DNA of 64,000 bases from RI-231 sp041394905 (GCA_041394905.1 JAWKHJ010000029.1:1-64000); one strand, 5' to 3'. Shown: positions 30,481 to 41,680, numbered from the stretch's first letter. Program-made: numbers and translations. Notes: generated by a model from the letters alone, not told the origin.

Positions 30481-31450
30481 GCATTTTGGTTTGAAGTCGA
30501 ATCCCTTCGGAGTCACCTCCGACGCCCGGTTTTTGTATTTCGGGCAGGAGCACCGCGACGCGCTCTCGGCGATGTACTTGAGCATTCTGGACGGCCGCGG
30601 CATGAGCGCCATGGTGGCCCACGCCGGAATGGGCAAGACGACGTTGATGCGCTATCTGGCTTCGCGTTTGCACGGTAAGGCGGCGACGGCATTCCTTTCG
30701 CACCCATTCCGTAGCCGGCGTGACTTGATGCGCGACGTGCTCAAGCGGCTGGGACTGGAATCCGAAGATACGGAGTTCCATCAAATGGCGCGGCTGCAGG
30801 CCTACCTGCGTAATTTGATGCAGCGCAAGACCAAAGTCGTCCTGCTGTTCGACGAGTGCCAGGCCTTGTCGTTCGAAGCTCTGGAGCAGGTGCGGTTGTT
30901 GAGCAACCTGCGCTCGAGCAACATGAACTTGATTGAAGTGGTGATGGCTGGTCAGCTCGAATTCGAAGAGATGTTACAGCGGCCCGAGCACGAAGCGCTG
31001 CGACAGCGCATCAGCTGCCTGGCTCGCATTCGTCGCTTTGGCGCTGAGGACGTGCAGCGTTATATTGAACGCAGATTGCTGGTCGCCGGCCGTAGCGATC
31101 TGCTCTTCGACCCGAGCGCGGTCGAAACCGTGGCCGAAATGACCCACGGAATCCCGAGAAACATCAACCACCTTTGCTACAAGGCAATGGCGCTGGCTTG
31201 GGCGGACGGCGAGACGACGATCAGCGGTCGCTTGGTGACGGAGGCGGCCCAGGACCTCGACTGGGTTCCAGCGCCGTCCGAAGACAAAGCGATCGAGGGC
31301 GAAGCTGCGGCCACGCAGGGCGTTCACATCATCCCGCCCGAGCCGCAGACGACAGGGTGGTCGCCGCGATCCGCGACGCCCGTCGCCAAGGAAACGTCAA
31401 GCAGCTACACCCGCTCCTCGCGAGGGCGGTCGCAAGCCGGAGTCCACTGA
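30470..31450 (+). CDS. ExeA/GspA-like AAA+ ATPase, exopolysaccharide-associated
   Basis: 326 residues from ATG 30470 (MFLEHFGLKSNPFGVT, the standard start of this family). Walker A HAGMGKTTLMRYLA near residue 50, Walker B KVVLLFDECQAL near 125, arginine-finger region RQRISCLARIRRF. The C-terminal 60 residues are a Pro/Ser/Thr-rich tail. ExeA-type ATPases occur in type II secretion and, as the TIGR03015-type subgroup, in exosortase/PEP-CTERM exopolysaccharide loci; the Wzz neighbour and the PEP-CTERM protein at 21 kb fit the second. Confidence 0.88.
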   Translation: MFLEHFGLKSNPFGVTSDARFLYFGQEHRDALSAMYLSILDGRGMSAMVAHAGMGKTTLMRYLASRLHGKAATAFLSHPFRSRRDLMRDVLKRLGLESEDTEFHQMARLQAYLRNLMQRKTKVVLLFDECQALSFEALEQVRLLSNLRSSNMNLIEVVMAGQLEFEEMLQRPEHEALRQRISCLARIRRFGAEDVQRYIERRLLVAGRSDLLFDPSAVETVAEMTHGIPRNINHLCYKAMALAWADGETTISGRLVTEAAQDLDWVPAPSEDKAIEGEAAATQGVHIIPPEPQTTGWSPRSATPVAKETSSSYTRSSRGRSQAGVH

Positions 31451-31482
31451 GCGTTCGCAACGGCGAACCCGAGACCTAGAGG

Positions 31483-32367
31483 ATGGCGAACAACTACAAG
31501 ATTCTGCGCAAAGCCCGAATGACGGACGACCTCTTCGTCGCCGACCCGGACAATGCGGCGTGGGCCCACGAGGAGGCCGAGCGCGAATGGGCTCGCGAGT
31601 TGGACATGGGCGGCGAGTCCAGCTCCTCGACCTCTCTGCCGAGCTCGATCGTACCTGAGATCGAAGCCTCTGAAGTGGAAGAGGTCGAAACGGAAACGCG
31701 CGCCGTAGCCCGCCTCGCTGCGCCTGCGCACGGCGGCCCCCGCGACTGGGCCAACATTCTGGCGGAGACGACCGGCGACCGTGCGCTGGCCAAAGTGCGG
31801 ACCCTGGGCGTTTGCGGCGTCGCTCGCAACGCGAGCCCTCAAGCCACCGTCGCGCTGGCCCAATGGGTGGCTCGCCACAGTCATGCAGCGGCCTTGTTGG
31901 TAGAAGCGAACCTGGGGCAGCCGCGCATGGCCAATCTGTTCCAAGTGCAGCCGGCTGGGCTGAGCGAAGCCGCCGCGAGCACCGGGCCGGCTGGTTCACT
32001 GGCGCAAGCTACAGCGACGCCCAATTTGCAGGTGCTTACGGCAGGCGCCAAACCGAACTCCGCCGATCGCCGCCGCCTAGCCGGAGAGTTGCCTTCGCTC
32101 ATCGAGTCGCTGCGCCCGCAGTTCCCCTCGATGGTCATCGAGCTGCCAGCCGCCCTAGACGCAGCCTTCGATCAGGCGCACCCAGCCGGACTTGTGGACG
32201 CCATTCTGCTCGTGTTCGATCCTTCCGTCACCCCCCACGACGAGCTGGCGCGCGCTGCCGAGAAAGTCCGCGCCGCCGGCATCCAACTGGCGGGAACGGT
32301 TCTGGACACGAAGGAAGTGCGCGAACCGCACCATGGCGCCGGTTCACGACTCGGATCGTTCTTTTAG
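31483..32367 (+). CDS. Tyrosine-kinase-like (BY-kinase/CpsD fold) protein lacking the P-loop
   Basis: 294 residues. An acidic N-terminal region with ESSSSTSLPSSIVPEIEASE is followed by a MinD/BY-kinase-like domain. At the Walker A position the sequence is LGVCGVARNASPQATVALAQ, with no Gly-Lys-Ser/Thr. At Walker A', where kinases have L-[IV]-D-x-D-x-R-x-P, it reads AALLVEANLGQPRMANLFQV, with Glu and Asn replacing the aspartates. Walker B-like AILLVFDPSVTPHDELARAA is partly kept. No tyrosine cluster at the C-terminus (GSRLGSFF). So it is probably a non-catalytic partner of the Wzz-like protein two genes upstream. Confidence 0.7.
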   Translation: MANNYKILRKARMTDDLFVADPDNAAWAHEEAEREWARELDMGGESSSSTSLPSSIVPEIEASEVEEVETETRAVARLAAPAHGGPRDWANILAETTGDRALAKVRTLGVCGVARNASPQATVALAQWVARHSHAAALLVEANLGQPRMANLFQVQPAGLSEAAASTGPAGSLAQATATPNLQVLTAGAKPNSADRRRLAGELPSLIESLRPQFPSMVIELPAALDAAFDQAHPAGLVDAILLVFDPSVTPHDELARAAEKVRAAGIQLAGTVLDTKEVREPHHGAGSRLGSFF

Positions 32368-32390
32368 GGGTGCGGTGGTAGAATTGCGCA

Positions 32391-33326
32391 GTGACGCGCG
32401 TCGCCCGCCAAACCTTCGCCGACCTTCTGAAGATTCCGCTCCAACCGCCAGGCGTGGACGCAATGGTGCGGTCCCAACAGCGTTCCGGCGGCCTCATCAC
32501 CGAAGATCTCGATTGGGAATCGCTTGACGGTGAGCGCGTTCCGGCCTACGTGATTCGCCCCGAACGGGCGAACGGTCCCCTGCCCGCGATCCTATGCCTG
32601 CACGGCAGCAGCGGCTCGCGCGATTCGATGGCGACGGACCAGTTCGGCCCGGGCGACTGGATCCGGCACGGCGATACCAAGCCCCACAAACGGATGCTTG
32701 GGTGGGCGCGCGAGCTTGCCCGGCGCGGCTTCGTCGCCTTGGCGATGACGCAGCGTGGCCTCGACAGCCGCGGACCAGCGATCAACACCCAGGCGAACCT
32801 GATGCTCGTGGAAGGACGCACCGCGATGGGCGCGGTGCTGCACGAGATTCGCCAGGCGACAACGTACTTGCAGAGACGTCCCGATGTGGACCCACAGCGC
32901 ATCGGCGCAACGGGCATGTCGTTCGGCGGCATCACGGCCTTCTACATGTGGATCATCGACGATCGCGTGACCGCGGCGGCGCCAATCTGTGGCGGGGTGG
33001 GCTCGATCGCGACGTTCATGCAGCTGGGGCGCCCGAGCTATCACGGCACGTATTGGTGGGTTCCCGACATGCTTTGCAAAGGCGACCAAGCCGACTTCGC
33101 GGCGGCGCTGGCGCCGAAGCCTCTGATGCTCTGGTCCCCCACCGAGGACGTCGGAATGCCGCGTGAAGGCGTCGACCGATTCGTGGAGCAAGTCCGCCCT
33201 GCCTATGAGCGTTTAGGGAAATCGGATGCGTTTGTCGTGCATCAACAGCCGGGCGAACACTCGTTCAGCATGGAGGCGTTCGAGGCGCTGACGCGGTTCT
33301 TCCGGCAGCAGTTCGGGATGCGATGA
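32391..33326 (+). CDS. Alpha/beta hydrolase, dienelactone-hydrolase/acetyl-esterase-like
   Basis: 311 residues from GTG 32391. Core signatures: PAILCLHGSSGSRDSMATDQ (oxyanion strand-loop), nucleophile elbow GATGMSFGGITAFY with Ser in GMSFGG, acidic residue probably in LMLWSPTEDVGMPREG, and catalytic His in QQPGEHSFSMEAF near the end. No signal peptide, so cytoplasmic. The long insertion with HGTYWWVPDMLCKGDQ is typical of large esterases of the acetyl-xylan-esterase/DLH type. Substrate unknown. It starts 23 bases after the kinase-like gene and may be co-transcribed. Confidence 0.8.
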   Translation: MTRVARQTFADLLKIPLQPPGVDAMVRSQQRSGGLITEDLDWESLDGERVPAYVIRPERANGPLPAILCLHGSSGSRDSMATDQFGPGDWIRHGDTKPHKRMLGWARELARRGFVALAMTQRGLDSRGPAINTQANLMLVEGRTAMGAVLHEIRQATTYLQRRPDVDPQRIGATGMSFGGITAFYMWIIDDRVTAAAPICGGVGSIATFMQLGRPSYHGTYWWVPDMLCKGDQADFAAALAPKPLMLWSPTEDVGMPREGVDRFVEQVRPAYERLGKSDAFVVHQQPGEHSFSMEAFEALTRFFRQQFGMR

Positions 33327-33514
33327 AGCCTGTTGGCTCGCGCCACGAGTGGCGTAACCCGCAAAAAGTTCGCCCTCGGAGGAGACATTTCGCGACATCT
33401 GGCGACATCGGGGCGGCTTGCATCTAAGGTTTTTGCGAAAAAGCGGAAGGCTTGGGCTGGGTGTTCCGCCAACCCCTTTCGCCTCGAGGATAACAGGCCT
33501 GTCAAGGAATGGGC
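33327..33514. other. Gap between convergent genes
   Basis: 188 bases separating the hydrolase and the sulfatase stops. No strong terminator hairpin recognised. Confidence 0.4.
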
Positions 33515-35101
33515 CTAGCTCTTCAGCTCCGCCCAATCCACCACGCCCGCGCGGGCGGCCCAGTCGGCGTAGACCTTCTCCATCTCCGCCACCTTCTCGG
33601 GCATCTTGCCCGCCTGATCGTCCAGTTCGCTACGATCGGCCGCAAGGTTGTAGAGCTCCCACTGGCTGCCGTTGCGCGCGACGAGCTTCCAGTCGCCCAT
33701 GCGCACGGCGCGGTTGCCCTGGTGCTCCCAGAACAAGGCGTCGTGGGGCTCGCGCTTCCCTTCCTCGAAGATCGGCCGCAGGCTCTTGCCTTCCACGGGC
33801 GTCTTGTCTGCGGGATAGTCCGCGCCGGCGAGATCGAGACAGGTTGCCATCACGTCGATGATGTGGCCGGGCGAGTCCGTCCACGAGCCCGCCGGTTGGG
33901 TGATGCCGTTGGGCCAGTGGCAGATCAGCGGCGACGAGATGCCACCCTCGTGCACCCAGCTTTTGAAGCGCCGAAACGGCACGTTGGAGGCGTTCGCCCA
34001 CGGCAGACCGTAGGCGTCGAACGAAGTGGATGGGCCGGGCATGGCGTTGGGGTCGCCCCAGGTGTTGCGCGGCGTGCCCTGCGGGATATCCGCCGTCTCG
34101 TGGCAGCCGCCGTTGTCGGCCAGAAAAAGGACCAGCGTGTCGTCCATCTTCCCGAGCGAGCGGACCTTGTCGAGCACACGACCGATGGCGCGGTCCATGG
34201 CGGTGATCTGGGCGGCGTAGACCTCCATGCGGCGCTGCTCGAGAGCCTGGTTTTCCGCCTGCTCCCACGGCATCGACTCCTCGTCGCGCGGGCTCAGGGG
34301 CCACGAAGCGTCGATCACGCCCATCTCGCGCATGCGGTTGTAGCGCTGTTCGCGTAGAGCGTCCCAGCCCATGGCGTACTTGCCCTGGTAGGCGGCAATG
34401 TCCTCCTCACGTGCGTGCAGCGGCCAGTGTGGCGCGGTAAAGGGCAGGTAGAGGAAGAACGGCGCATCGCCGGAGGCGCTCTCGTCGAGAAATCGGACTG
34501 CGTGGTCCGCAAAGGCGTCGGTCATGTAGAACGAGCCGTCGTCGGGCGGAGTCCAGGGCTCGCCGTCGAGCGCCATCTGACGCGCCGTATCGAGCTTGAA
34601 GTAGTTCGAGCCGCCCGAGATGAGCCCGAAGGCGCGCTGGAAGCCGCGCTTGTCCGGCCAATGCTCGGGCGTCTCGCCAACGTGCCATTTGCCGGAAATC
34701 ATCGTGACGTAGCCGGCCGGCGCGAGGGCCTCGGCGATGGTGACGCACTTGTCGTTGAGGTAGCCCTGATAGCCGGGAGCCCCAAGTCGCTGACCATATG
34801 GCCCACCGGCCTGATGCTGGTAAAGGCCTGTCATGAGCGACGCGCGCGTGGGGCAGCAGCGAGCGGCGTTGTAGAACTGCCGAAAGCGCAGCCCCCGCGC
34901 GGCGAGGGCGTCGAGGTTGGGCGTTTGGACCTCGCCGCCATAGCAGCCGATGTCGCTGAAGCCCATGTCGTCCGCCATGATCAGCAGCACGTTGGGGCGC
35001 TTGGCGGCCTGTTCGGCGGGTTGGCTCGTCTCACCGCAGGCGGCAAGACCGGCGGCGAGGCCGAGGCTCGAGAGAAACTGGCGGCGGGTCGAGAGGTCCA
35101 T
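33515..35101 (-). CDS. Exported type I sulfatase (arylsulfatase family)
   Basis: 528 residues from ATG 35101. MDLSTRRQFLSSLGLAAGLA with AACGE is a Tat-type leader that may also be a lipobox. The catalytic signature CCPTRASLMTGLY supplies the Cys converted to formylglycine (C-x-P-x-R). Metal ligands sit in NVLLIMADDMGFSDIGCYGG, SGKWHVGE and LADNGGCHE. Hydrolyses sulfate esters, probably of polysaccharides, in the periplasm. Conversion needs a formylglycine-generating enzyme, not seen here. Divergent from the YjbQ gene with a 40-base gap. Confidence 0.93.
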   Translation of the reverse strand: MDLSTRRQFLSSLGLAAGLAACGETSQPAEQAAKRPNVLLIMADDMGFSDIGCYGGEVQTPNLDALAARGLRFRQFYNAARCCPTRASLMTGLYQHQAGGPYGQRLGAPGYQGYLNDKCVTIAEALAPAGYVTMISGKWHVGETPEHWPDKRGFQRAFGLISGGSNYFKLDTARQMALDGEPWTPPDDGSFYMTDAFADHAVRFLDESASGDAPFFLYLPFTAPHWPLHAREEDIAAYQGKYAMGWDALREQRYNRMREMGVIDASWPLSPRDEESMPWEQAENQALEQRRMEVYAAQITAMDRAIGRVLDKVRSLGKMDDTLVLFLADNGGCHETADIPQGTPRNTWGDPNAMPGPSTSFDAYGLPWANASNVPFRRFKSWVHEGGISSPLICHWPNGITQPAGSWTDSPGHIIDVMATCLDLAGADYPADKTPVEGKSLRPIFEEGKREPHDALFWEHQGNRAVRMGDWKLVARNGSQWELYNLAADRSELDDQAGKMPEKVAEMEKVYADWAARAGVVDWAELKS

Positions 35102-35140
35102 TGCAGCGCCTGTTATAGCACGGACTGGTAGCATGTACGC

Positions 35141-35560
<420 letters not shown>

Positions 35561-35571
35561 AGAGGATGTCT

Positions 35572-36057
35572 ATGTCTGCAATCGATCCACATTCGGTCGC
35601 TATGCTGCGGCACGCCGTGGCGACGCTGGCGTATCGCTCGGGGAAGGCCTTGCGGGACGCGCCGGAAGGCTTTGGAGACTTCCAGGCAGGATCCGGCGCG
35701 CGCACGCCGGTAGAGATCCTGGCGCACATGGGCGACCTGCTCGAGTGGGCGCTCTCGATCGCAGACGGAAAACCCAACTGGGGGCCCGCCGCCCCGCAGT
35801 CCTGGGACAAGGAGTGCAAGCGCTACTTCTCGGCGCTCGCGGCCTTCGACGCGCGCCTGGCTTCGCACGAGCCAATTCAGCGTACGCCGGAGCGGCTGCT
35901 ACAAGCCCCCGTTGCCGATGCACTCACCCACACGGGACAACTCACCCTGATGCGCCGCATGGCCGGCTCGCCCGTCCGCGGAGAGAACTACTACGTGGCC
36001 CCCATCGCGGCAGGCAAAGTCGGGCCGGATCAGGATCCGCCGCGCTCGGAGTTCTAA
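35572..36057 (+). CDS. DinB-like four-helix protein
   Basis: 161 residues from ATG 35572, the second ATG, with AGAGG at 6 bases. Helical: RTPVEILAHMGDLLEWALSI, then DALTHTGQLTLMRRMAGSPV. The spaced His residues (LAHMGD, THTGQL) match the metal-binding pattern of the DinB/YfiT superfamily, thiol-dependent metalloenzymes. Twelve bases after YjbQ and on the same strand. Specific reaction unknown. Confidence 0.65.
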   Translation: MSAIDPHSVAMLRHAVATLAYRSGKALRDAPEGFGDFQAGSGARTPVEILAHMGDLLEWALSIADGKPNWGPAAPQSWDKECKRYFSALAAFDARLASHEPIQRTPERLLQAPVADALTHTGQLTLMRRMAGSPVRGENYYVAPIAAGKVGPDQDPPRSEF

Positions 36058-36064
36058 CTGCGCG

Positions 36065-38187
36065 CTATTGCGGCAGGGCGAACGCCACGTATTTGCCGCC
36101 TGAAGGGGCGCCGCTCTTGCCGCCTCCCGCGCCGATCACGACAAACTGGCGGCCGCCGGCTTCGTACATGGCCGGGGTGGCGTTGCCGGACGCCGGTAGC
36201 AGGGTCTCCACAACAGCTCGCCCGTGCGCTTGTCGAAGACGCGGAACTTGCGGTCATGGTTCGTCGCGCCGATGAAGAGCAGGCCGCCGGCGGTGACGAT
36301 GGGGCCGCCGTAGTTCTCGGTGCCGGTGGTGGGCACGCCCTGTTCGGCCAGCTCGGGGTATTCGCCAAAGGGGATGCTCCAGGCGATTTCGCCCTTGTCC
36401 ATGTCGATGGCGTTGAGCGTGCCCCAGGGCGGCTTGATGGCCGGATAGCCGTCGGGGTCGAGGAACTTGTTGTAGCCGTCGTGGGTGAGCGGCAGGTCGT
36501 AGGGCGAAGTCGGCGTCTGCGGCGACGGCGCTGTCGTCTTCGCCGGTCAGCACGAACTTGGCGATCGCCGCCACGGCGGAGTCGCCCAGATGCGCGAAGC
36601 CGGGCATGCGGCCAACGCCTTTGTTGATGATCTGCTCGAGCGCTGGGCCATCGAAGCGCGCGCCCAAATCCGTGAGCGCCGGGAACTCCGGCGGCGTGCC
36701 GCTGCGGTCGTCGAGGTGGCAGGCGGCGCAGTTGCTCTGGTAGAGCCGCTTGCCGTTCATGTTGCCGCCGACGGTGCGTTTCTCATAGACGCGCAGGATC
36801 CAGGCCATCTCGTTGGCGTTCACGTAGTAGAGCCCGGTCTCGGGGTCGAAGGCTTGCCCGCCCCACTCCGCGCCGCCGTCAAAGCCGGGGAAGACGAACG
36901 TGCCTTGCGGCCCCGGCGGCGTGAACTGCGGTCCGGTGCGCACTTTGCGGAAGCGCTCTAGAGCTGCTTTGTGCGCTTCGGGCGTGCGGTCGGTCAGCAG
37001 CTCTTCGGTCACCTGTTGCCGCGAGAACGGCGGCGGCGCGGTGGGCAGCACTTGCTTTTTCGCGAGCTTCTCTCCGGGTGCGCCGTCGCCGGGCGCATCG
37101 ACCTCTTCGAGCGGGAAGAGCGACTCGCCCGTCTCGCGGTCGAACACGAAGACGAAGCCGGACTTAGTTGCCTGCGAGACGGCGTCGATCAACTTGCCGT
37201 CGCGCTCGACCGTAATCAAGGACGGCGGGGTCGGAAAATCGCGGTCCCAGACGTCATGCTTCACCGCCTGGAAGTGCCGCACACGCTCGCCCGTCTTGGC
37301 GTTCAGGCACAACAGGGTATTGGCGTAGAGATTGTCGCCCGGGCGGTTGCCGCCCCAGAAGTCAAAGGCCGCCGAACCGGTTCCGGCATAGACCAAACCA
37401 CGCTCGGCGTCGAGCGCCATGCCGGCCCAATTGTTGGCGCCGCCGGAGATCTGCCAGTTGTCCTCGGCCCAGGTCTCGTAACCCGGCTCGCCCGGATGCG
37501 GCAGCGTGTGGAAGCTCCAACGCAGCTCGCCGGTGCGCGCGTCAAAGGCGCGGATGTCGCCAGGAGCGCTGGGCAGGCCTTCGCTCGTGATGCTGCCGAC
37601 GATGAGCATGTCTTCGAAGACGACGCCTGGCGTGGTCAGCCCAACGCTGAGCGTCTCCGGGTCACGGCCCAGGTGCTCGCGGAGGTCGATCCAGCCCTCG
37701 CCGCCGAACTCGGGCACGGGCTTGCCGGTCTTGGCGTCGAGCGCGAAGAGCGCGTGCTTCATCGCGAAGTAGACGCGCGCGTCGTCGCCGTCGCTCCAGT
37801 ACATCAAGCCGCGGTTGCGATGCTTGCCGCCGGGGTCCTTGCCGTCGATCAACGGCTTGAACGACCATCGCTCCTCGCCGGTGGCGGCGTCGAGGGCGAA
37901 CACACGCAGGCGCGGGCTGGAGGCGAAGAGCAGCCCGTCGACGACGATGGGATTGCACTGCATCTCCGAGCCTTGGAAGTCGTCGCCCGTGTCGTACGTC
38001 CAGGCGACTTGTAGCTTGTCGACGTTGTCGCGGTTGATCTGGTCGAGGCGCGAATAGCGGATCTGGTCGTTGCCGCCGCCGTAGATTTCCCAGCCGGTGT
38101 AGCCGGAGGTGGGGCGTGGCGCGCGGGTTGGTTGCCGCAGGCGACGACGAGGAGCAGGACGGCAAGGCAAGAGTTTCGGATGAACAT
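36065..38187 (-). CDS. PQQ-dependent dehydrogenase with embedded cytochrome c site, frame breaks
   Basis: From ATG 38187: lipoprotein leader MFIRNSCLAVLLLVVACGNQ. An eight-bladed quinoprotein propeller follows (GYTGWEIYGGGNDQIRYSRL, VFALDAATGEERWSFKPL, YVNANEMAWILRVYEKRT). Near 36,730 a single c-type haem motif SNCAACHLDDRSG is inserted before the last blade, with a plausible axial Met in GVGRMPGFAHLG. The C-terminal blade (GEIAWSIPFGEYPELAEQGV, AGGLLFIGATNHDRKFRVFD) is in another frame; shifts at about 38,110, 36,520 and 36,200. End GKYVAFALPQ. Periplasmic oxidation of a sugar or alcohol with electrons passed to the haem. Several Acidobacteriota homologues share this layout. Confidence 0.88.
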
Positions 38188-38294
38188 GGGAAACGCTATT
38201 GTACGCGGCTGGGCAACGACGGCAGAGCCGCCTGCGCGAGCGGGCGGTCCGGCGCGACTCTTCCGCCGGTCCCCGGTTTGCACCGGGGGCTCTG

Positions 38295-41200
38295 TTAGTT
38301 TTCGAAGGACTTATCCGGGTAAGGCGGTGCGGCAGGCCGCGGCGGCGCTCCTTCTCGATCTTCTCGAGCAAGTGTTGGACGGCGGCCTCGAGCTGCCGGT
38401 CTTTGCCTTCGAAGGTCTCGTGGGGCAGGTTGTCCACCTCGATGTCGGGGACGACGCCGTGGCCTTCGATCAGCCAGTCGCCCTCGGGGCCGAAAACGCC
38501 AACCTCCGCGGCGGACGCGATGCCTTTGTCGACCAGGAAGTTGTCGAAGGAGAGCCAGATTTCCCCGCCCCAGGTGCGCGTGCCGATCACTTTGCCCAGG
38601 CCAAGCCGGCGGAAACCTTCCGCGAACGCCTCGCCGTCTGACGCTGTGTAGTGGTCGATCAGCGACGCCATGTGGCCGTTGAAGGCGTACTGCATGTTCC
38701 ACACTGGATCGCTGCCGCGCGGCTTCCAGTAGAACCAGGCGCGGCGCATGAGCCGGCTGAGCAGCCAACTGTCGATGTTGCCGCCGCGGTTGTGGCGCAC
38801 GTCGATGATCAAGCCCTTGCGGTTGAACACCGGATAGAACTGCCGCGCCCACTGCGCCATGTTGGCCGCGCCCATCGCCGCAGGTGGACGTACCCGATCT
38901 GGCCATCGCTGAGCCGGTCCACCTCTAGCCGACGCGTATACTCCCACTCCTCGTAGCGCAAGTCGGCTTCCTGGCTCGCGGAGATCGGCTCCACGATCAC
39001 CTCGCGCTCTTCGCCTCCGGGCGCACGCACGCGCAGTCGTACCTGCTTGCCGGCTTTGTCGCGCAGGAGCATCCCGATGTCCGGCTGATCGAGCGTCGCT
39101 TGCCCGTCGATCGCGAGCAGCACAGCGCCCTCGGCGACGGCCACGCTCGGCTTGGCCAGCGGAGCGGCCTGATCGGGCAAGTCGGGGTCGTGGCGGTAGA
39201 TGTGGTCCACGCGATAACCGCCGGCCGCTTCGTCGCGCGCGAGCAGAGCGCCCAATTTGGCTGGCTCCACCTTGTCCGGCGTTTCGCGATGGATCCCCGC
39301 CGCGGACGAAGATATGCAGCGCGCTGAGCTCGCCTACAAGTTGCTCGATGAGGTCGGAAAGCTCGGCGCGGTCGGTGACACGCGCCACCAGCGGCTCGTA
39401 TTTGTCGCGCATCGCCTTCCAGCGCACGCCGTGCATCGCTGGGTCGTAGAAGTAGTCGCGCTCAAGCCGCCAAGCGTCCACGAACATCTGGCGCAGCTCT
39501 TCACGCGGGTCCACGGCGAACTTCCAATTGGCGAGCTTTACGTCCGCCTTGGCCAGTTCCTTCGGGTCTTTGGGCACAGGCTTGTCGGCCGCGTAAACGC
39601 TGATCTTCTTCTCGCGCCGCACCATCAGCTTCTTGCCGTCCCGCGAGAGCCGGAAGTCGCGAATGTCCTCGGCCACCGTTTCCGGCTTGGCGTCGGGCTC
39701 GTTGCCGATGGAGAAGCTCATGAGCGTGCGCTTGTTTTTGTTCACGCGGTCCACGCTGAGCCAATAGAGATTCTTGGCCGTCAGCTCGAGATTGCCGTAG
39801 TCGCCCGGCGGTACGGGGGTCTGTTCGATACGGCTCTGGAGCCCGTCTAGATCGATCTCGACGCGAACCTTCTTCTCGTTCTCTTCCTTTTTCTCTTCCT
39901 TGTCTTCCCCGCCCTTCTTCTCCTTCTCGTCGTCTTGCGGCTTCAGTTCGTCGTCGGGCTGGAAGGGCGAACGCAGCCCCTTCTCGAGCGCCACGACGTA
40001 GAGCCGGTCGGTCTTCGCGAAAAACGGCTCCGGCTGCCGCGGGCCCCAGGGGCTGGGAACGGTGGTAGAGAGCTCGCGGTCGGAGAAGAAGTAGATCCAA
40101 TCGCCGTCGGGGCTCCAGGCTGGGTCGAAGCTGTTGTAGCGGTCGCTCGTCAGGTCGACGACGTTTCCCGTCTCGATTTCATACAAACGGATCTGATAGA
40201 ACGTATTCTCCGCCGGCTCGACGAAGGCCAGCCAGCGGCTGTCGGGCGAGAAGGCTAGGTCTTCGTAGCCGTCGCCGAACCCGTTGCTGGTCTGGCGCAG
40301 CAGCTTGTTCCGCTTCGTCTCCAGGTTCAGCAGGTAAAGCCGGTGGTTCTGGTCTTGTGTGCGCCAGCCATCTGCCATCGGGCGAGACCGTACCCTCTTT
40401 GGCGCAGGATTTCCCGTCGTCGCTGAGCTGCTCCGGTTGCCCGATGCCGTCGGCGGGCAGCTTCCAATACTCCACCTCGCCGCTTTCGTCCGACAACGGC
40501 ATGAGCGATTTTCCGTCCGGCAGAAACTGCGCGTCGCGGTAGCGGACATCCGATTTCCGTGCGACTTCGATGAAGCGTCCCACTCCGGTCGGCGCCACGA
40601 ATATGCGCCCGCGCGCGGTCAAGGCGACGCGGTCGCCATCGGGCGAGACCTCCGTCGCGCTCAAGTAGTCGAACGGCTTGTCTTCCCACTTTTCGCGCAG
40701 TTGATCGAGGTCCGACGCAATGCGGATGTCGAGGGTCGAGTCTTTGCCGCTGCGCAGGTCGAACAGGTGTAGGTCGGCCCCGAGCTGGTAGACGATGCGA
40801 CCTCCGCCGATGGAAGGCGAAAGCGCGTCCCAGCCGCTGTGCTTCGTCAACTGCTTGAGTCCCTTGCCGTCCGGGCTCATCGACCACAGGTTCATCGTGC
40901 CGTCCCGGTCGCTCGAGAAGTAGAGCCGGCCGTCAAACCACATCGGATCGCGGCTCGCGCCGGCGAAGTCCGCCGTGAGCGCTTCGGCCTCCTGGCCATT
41001 CGACCCAAATCGCCAGAGCTGCTGTACCGAGCCGCCTTTGTAGCGTTTGGTCGCGCTGCCCTGCAGCGGCAGGCGCGTGAAGAAGAGCGTCCCGCCAGCC
41101 TTGTCGTACACGCCTTGGTCAGCCTGGGCGAGCGGGATGCGGCGGATCTTACCGTCCAGACCCAGGGCGATCAACTCGCGGTTCGGCAGCCCGGCATACG

Positions 41201-41600
41201 AACCCGTCGAGATCAGGATTTCGCCTTCCGGGGTCCAGCCGCGCACCAAGTCGGCGCCGCCCTCCCAGGTGCGCCGCTCCGGCAGCCCGCCGGCCAAGGG
41301 CATGGTGTAAACCTCTTCCGGACCTTCGTAGCTCGCGTTGAAGGCGATCGTCGCGCCGTCGGGCGAGATCGCCGCGCGGATCTCCTCGCCAGGGTGCGTG
41401 GTGAGTCGCTGTGCAACGCCGCCCGCGACGCCGATCTTCCAAAGATCGCCCTCGGCGGTGAACACCACCGTATCTCCGTGGATCGCCGGACTGCGGTAGT
41501 AGCCCTTCGGGGCGTCGCCGACGGCCGCCTGGCTACCGAGCATCAATAGAAAAGCGAGGAATGGGACGGTCCGACCGCCCCAACGATGGAATAGGCGCAT
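38295..41600 (-). CDS. Tricorn-like S41 protease, frame breaks
   Basis: About 1,100 residues. Signal peptide MRLFHRWGGRTVPFLAFLLM then LGSQAAVG. A TolB/tricorn-type beta-propeller (YYRSPAIHGDTVVFTAEGDL, RAAISPDGATIAFNASYEG, GRLYFSSDRDGTMNLWSMSP) is followed by a charged linker (KKGGEDKEEKKEENEKK), a PDZ domain (VAEGAVLLAIDGQATLDQPD) and the S41 catalytic domain: GLIIDVRHNRGGNIDSWLLS, then TASDGEAFAEGFRRLGLGKV with the nucleophile Ser, then IGTRTWGGEIWLSF. Shifts at about 40,380, 39,290, 38,890 and 38,340; the true end is DKSFEN at 38,295. Periplasmic protein or peptide breakdown. Confidence 0.88.
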
Positions 41601-41680
41601 GATGGGGAACCGAACGCTCGAAACCGCGCCCGGATACGCCCGAATATAACGCAGACCTCCCCGCGCAGCCTAAGGGGATC

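Noticed and set aside
33630..34304. Alternate minus-strand frame inside the sulfatase
   Set aside because: Off-frame reading of a well-conserved sulfatase; no independent support.
36254..40549. A continuous 1,431-codon reading frame
   Set aside because: It joins the back of the tricorn protease, a frame-shifted low-complexity stretch, the gap and the PQQ dehydrogenase. Family boundaries, lipoprotein leader and stops in the correct frames show two separate genes.
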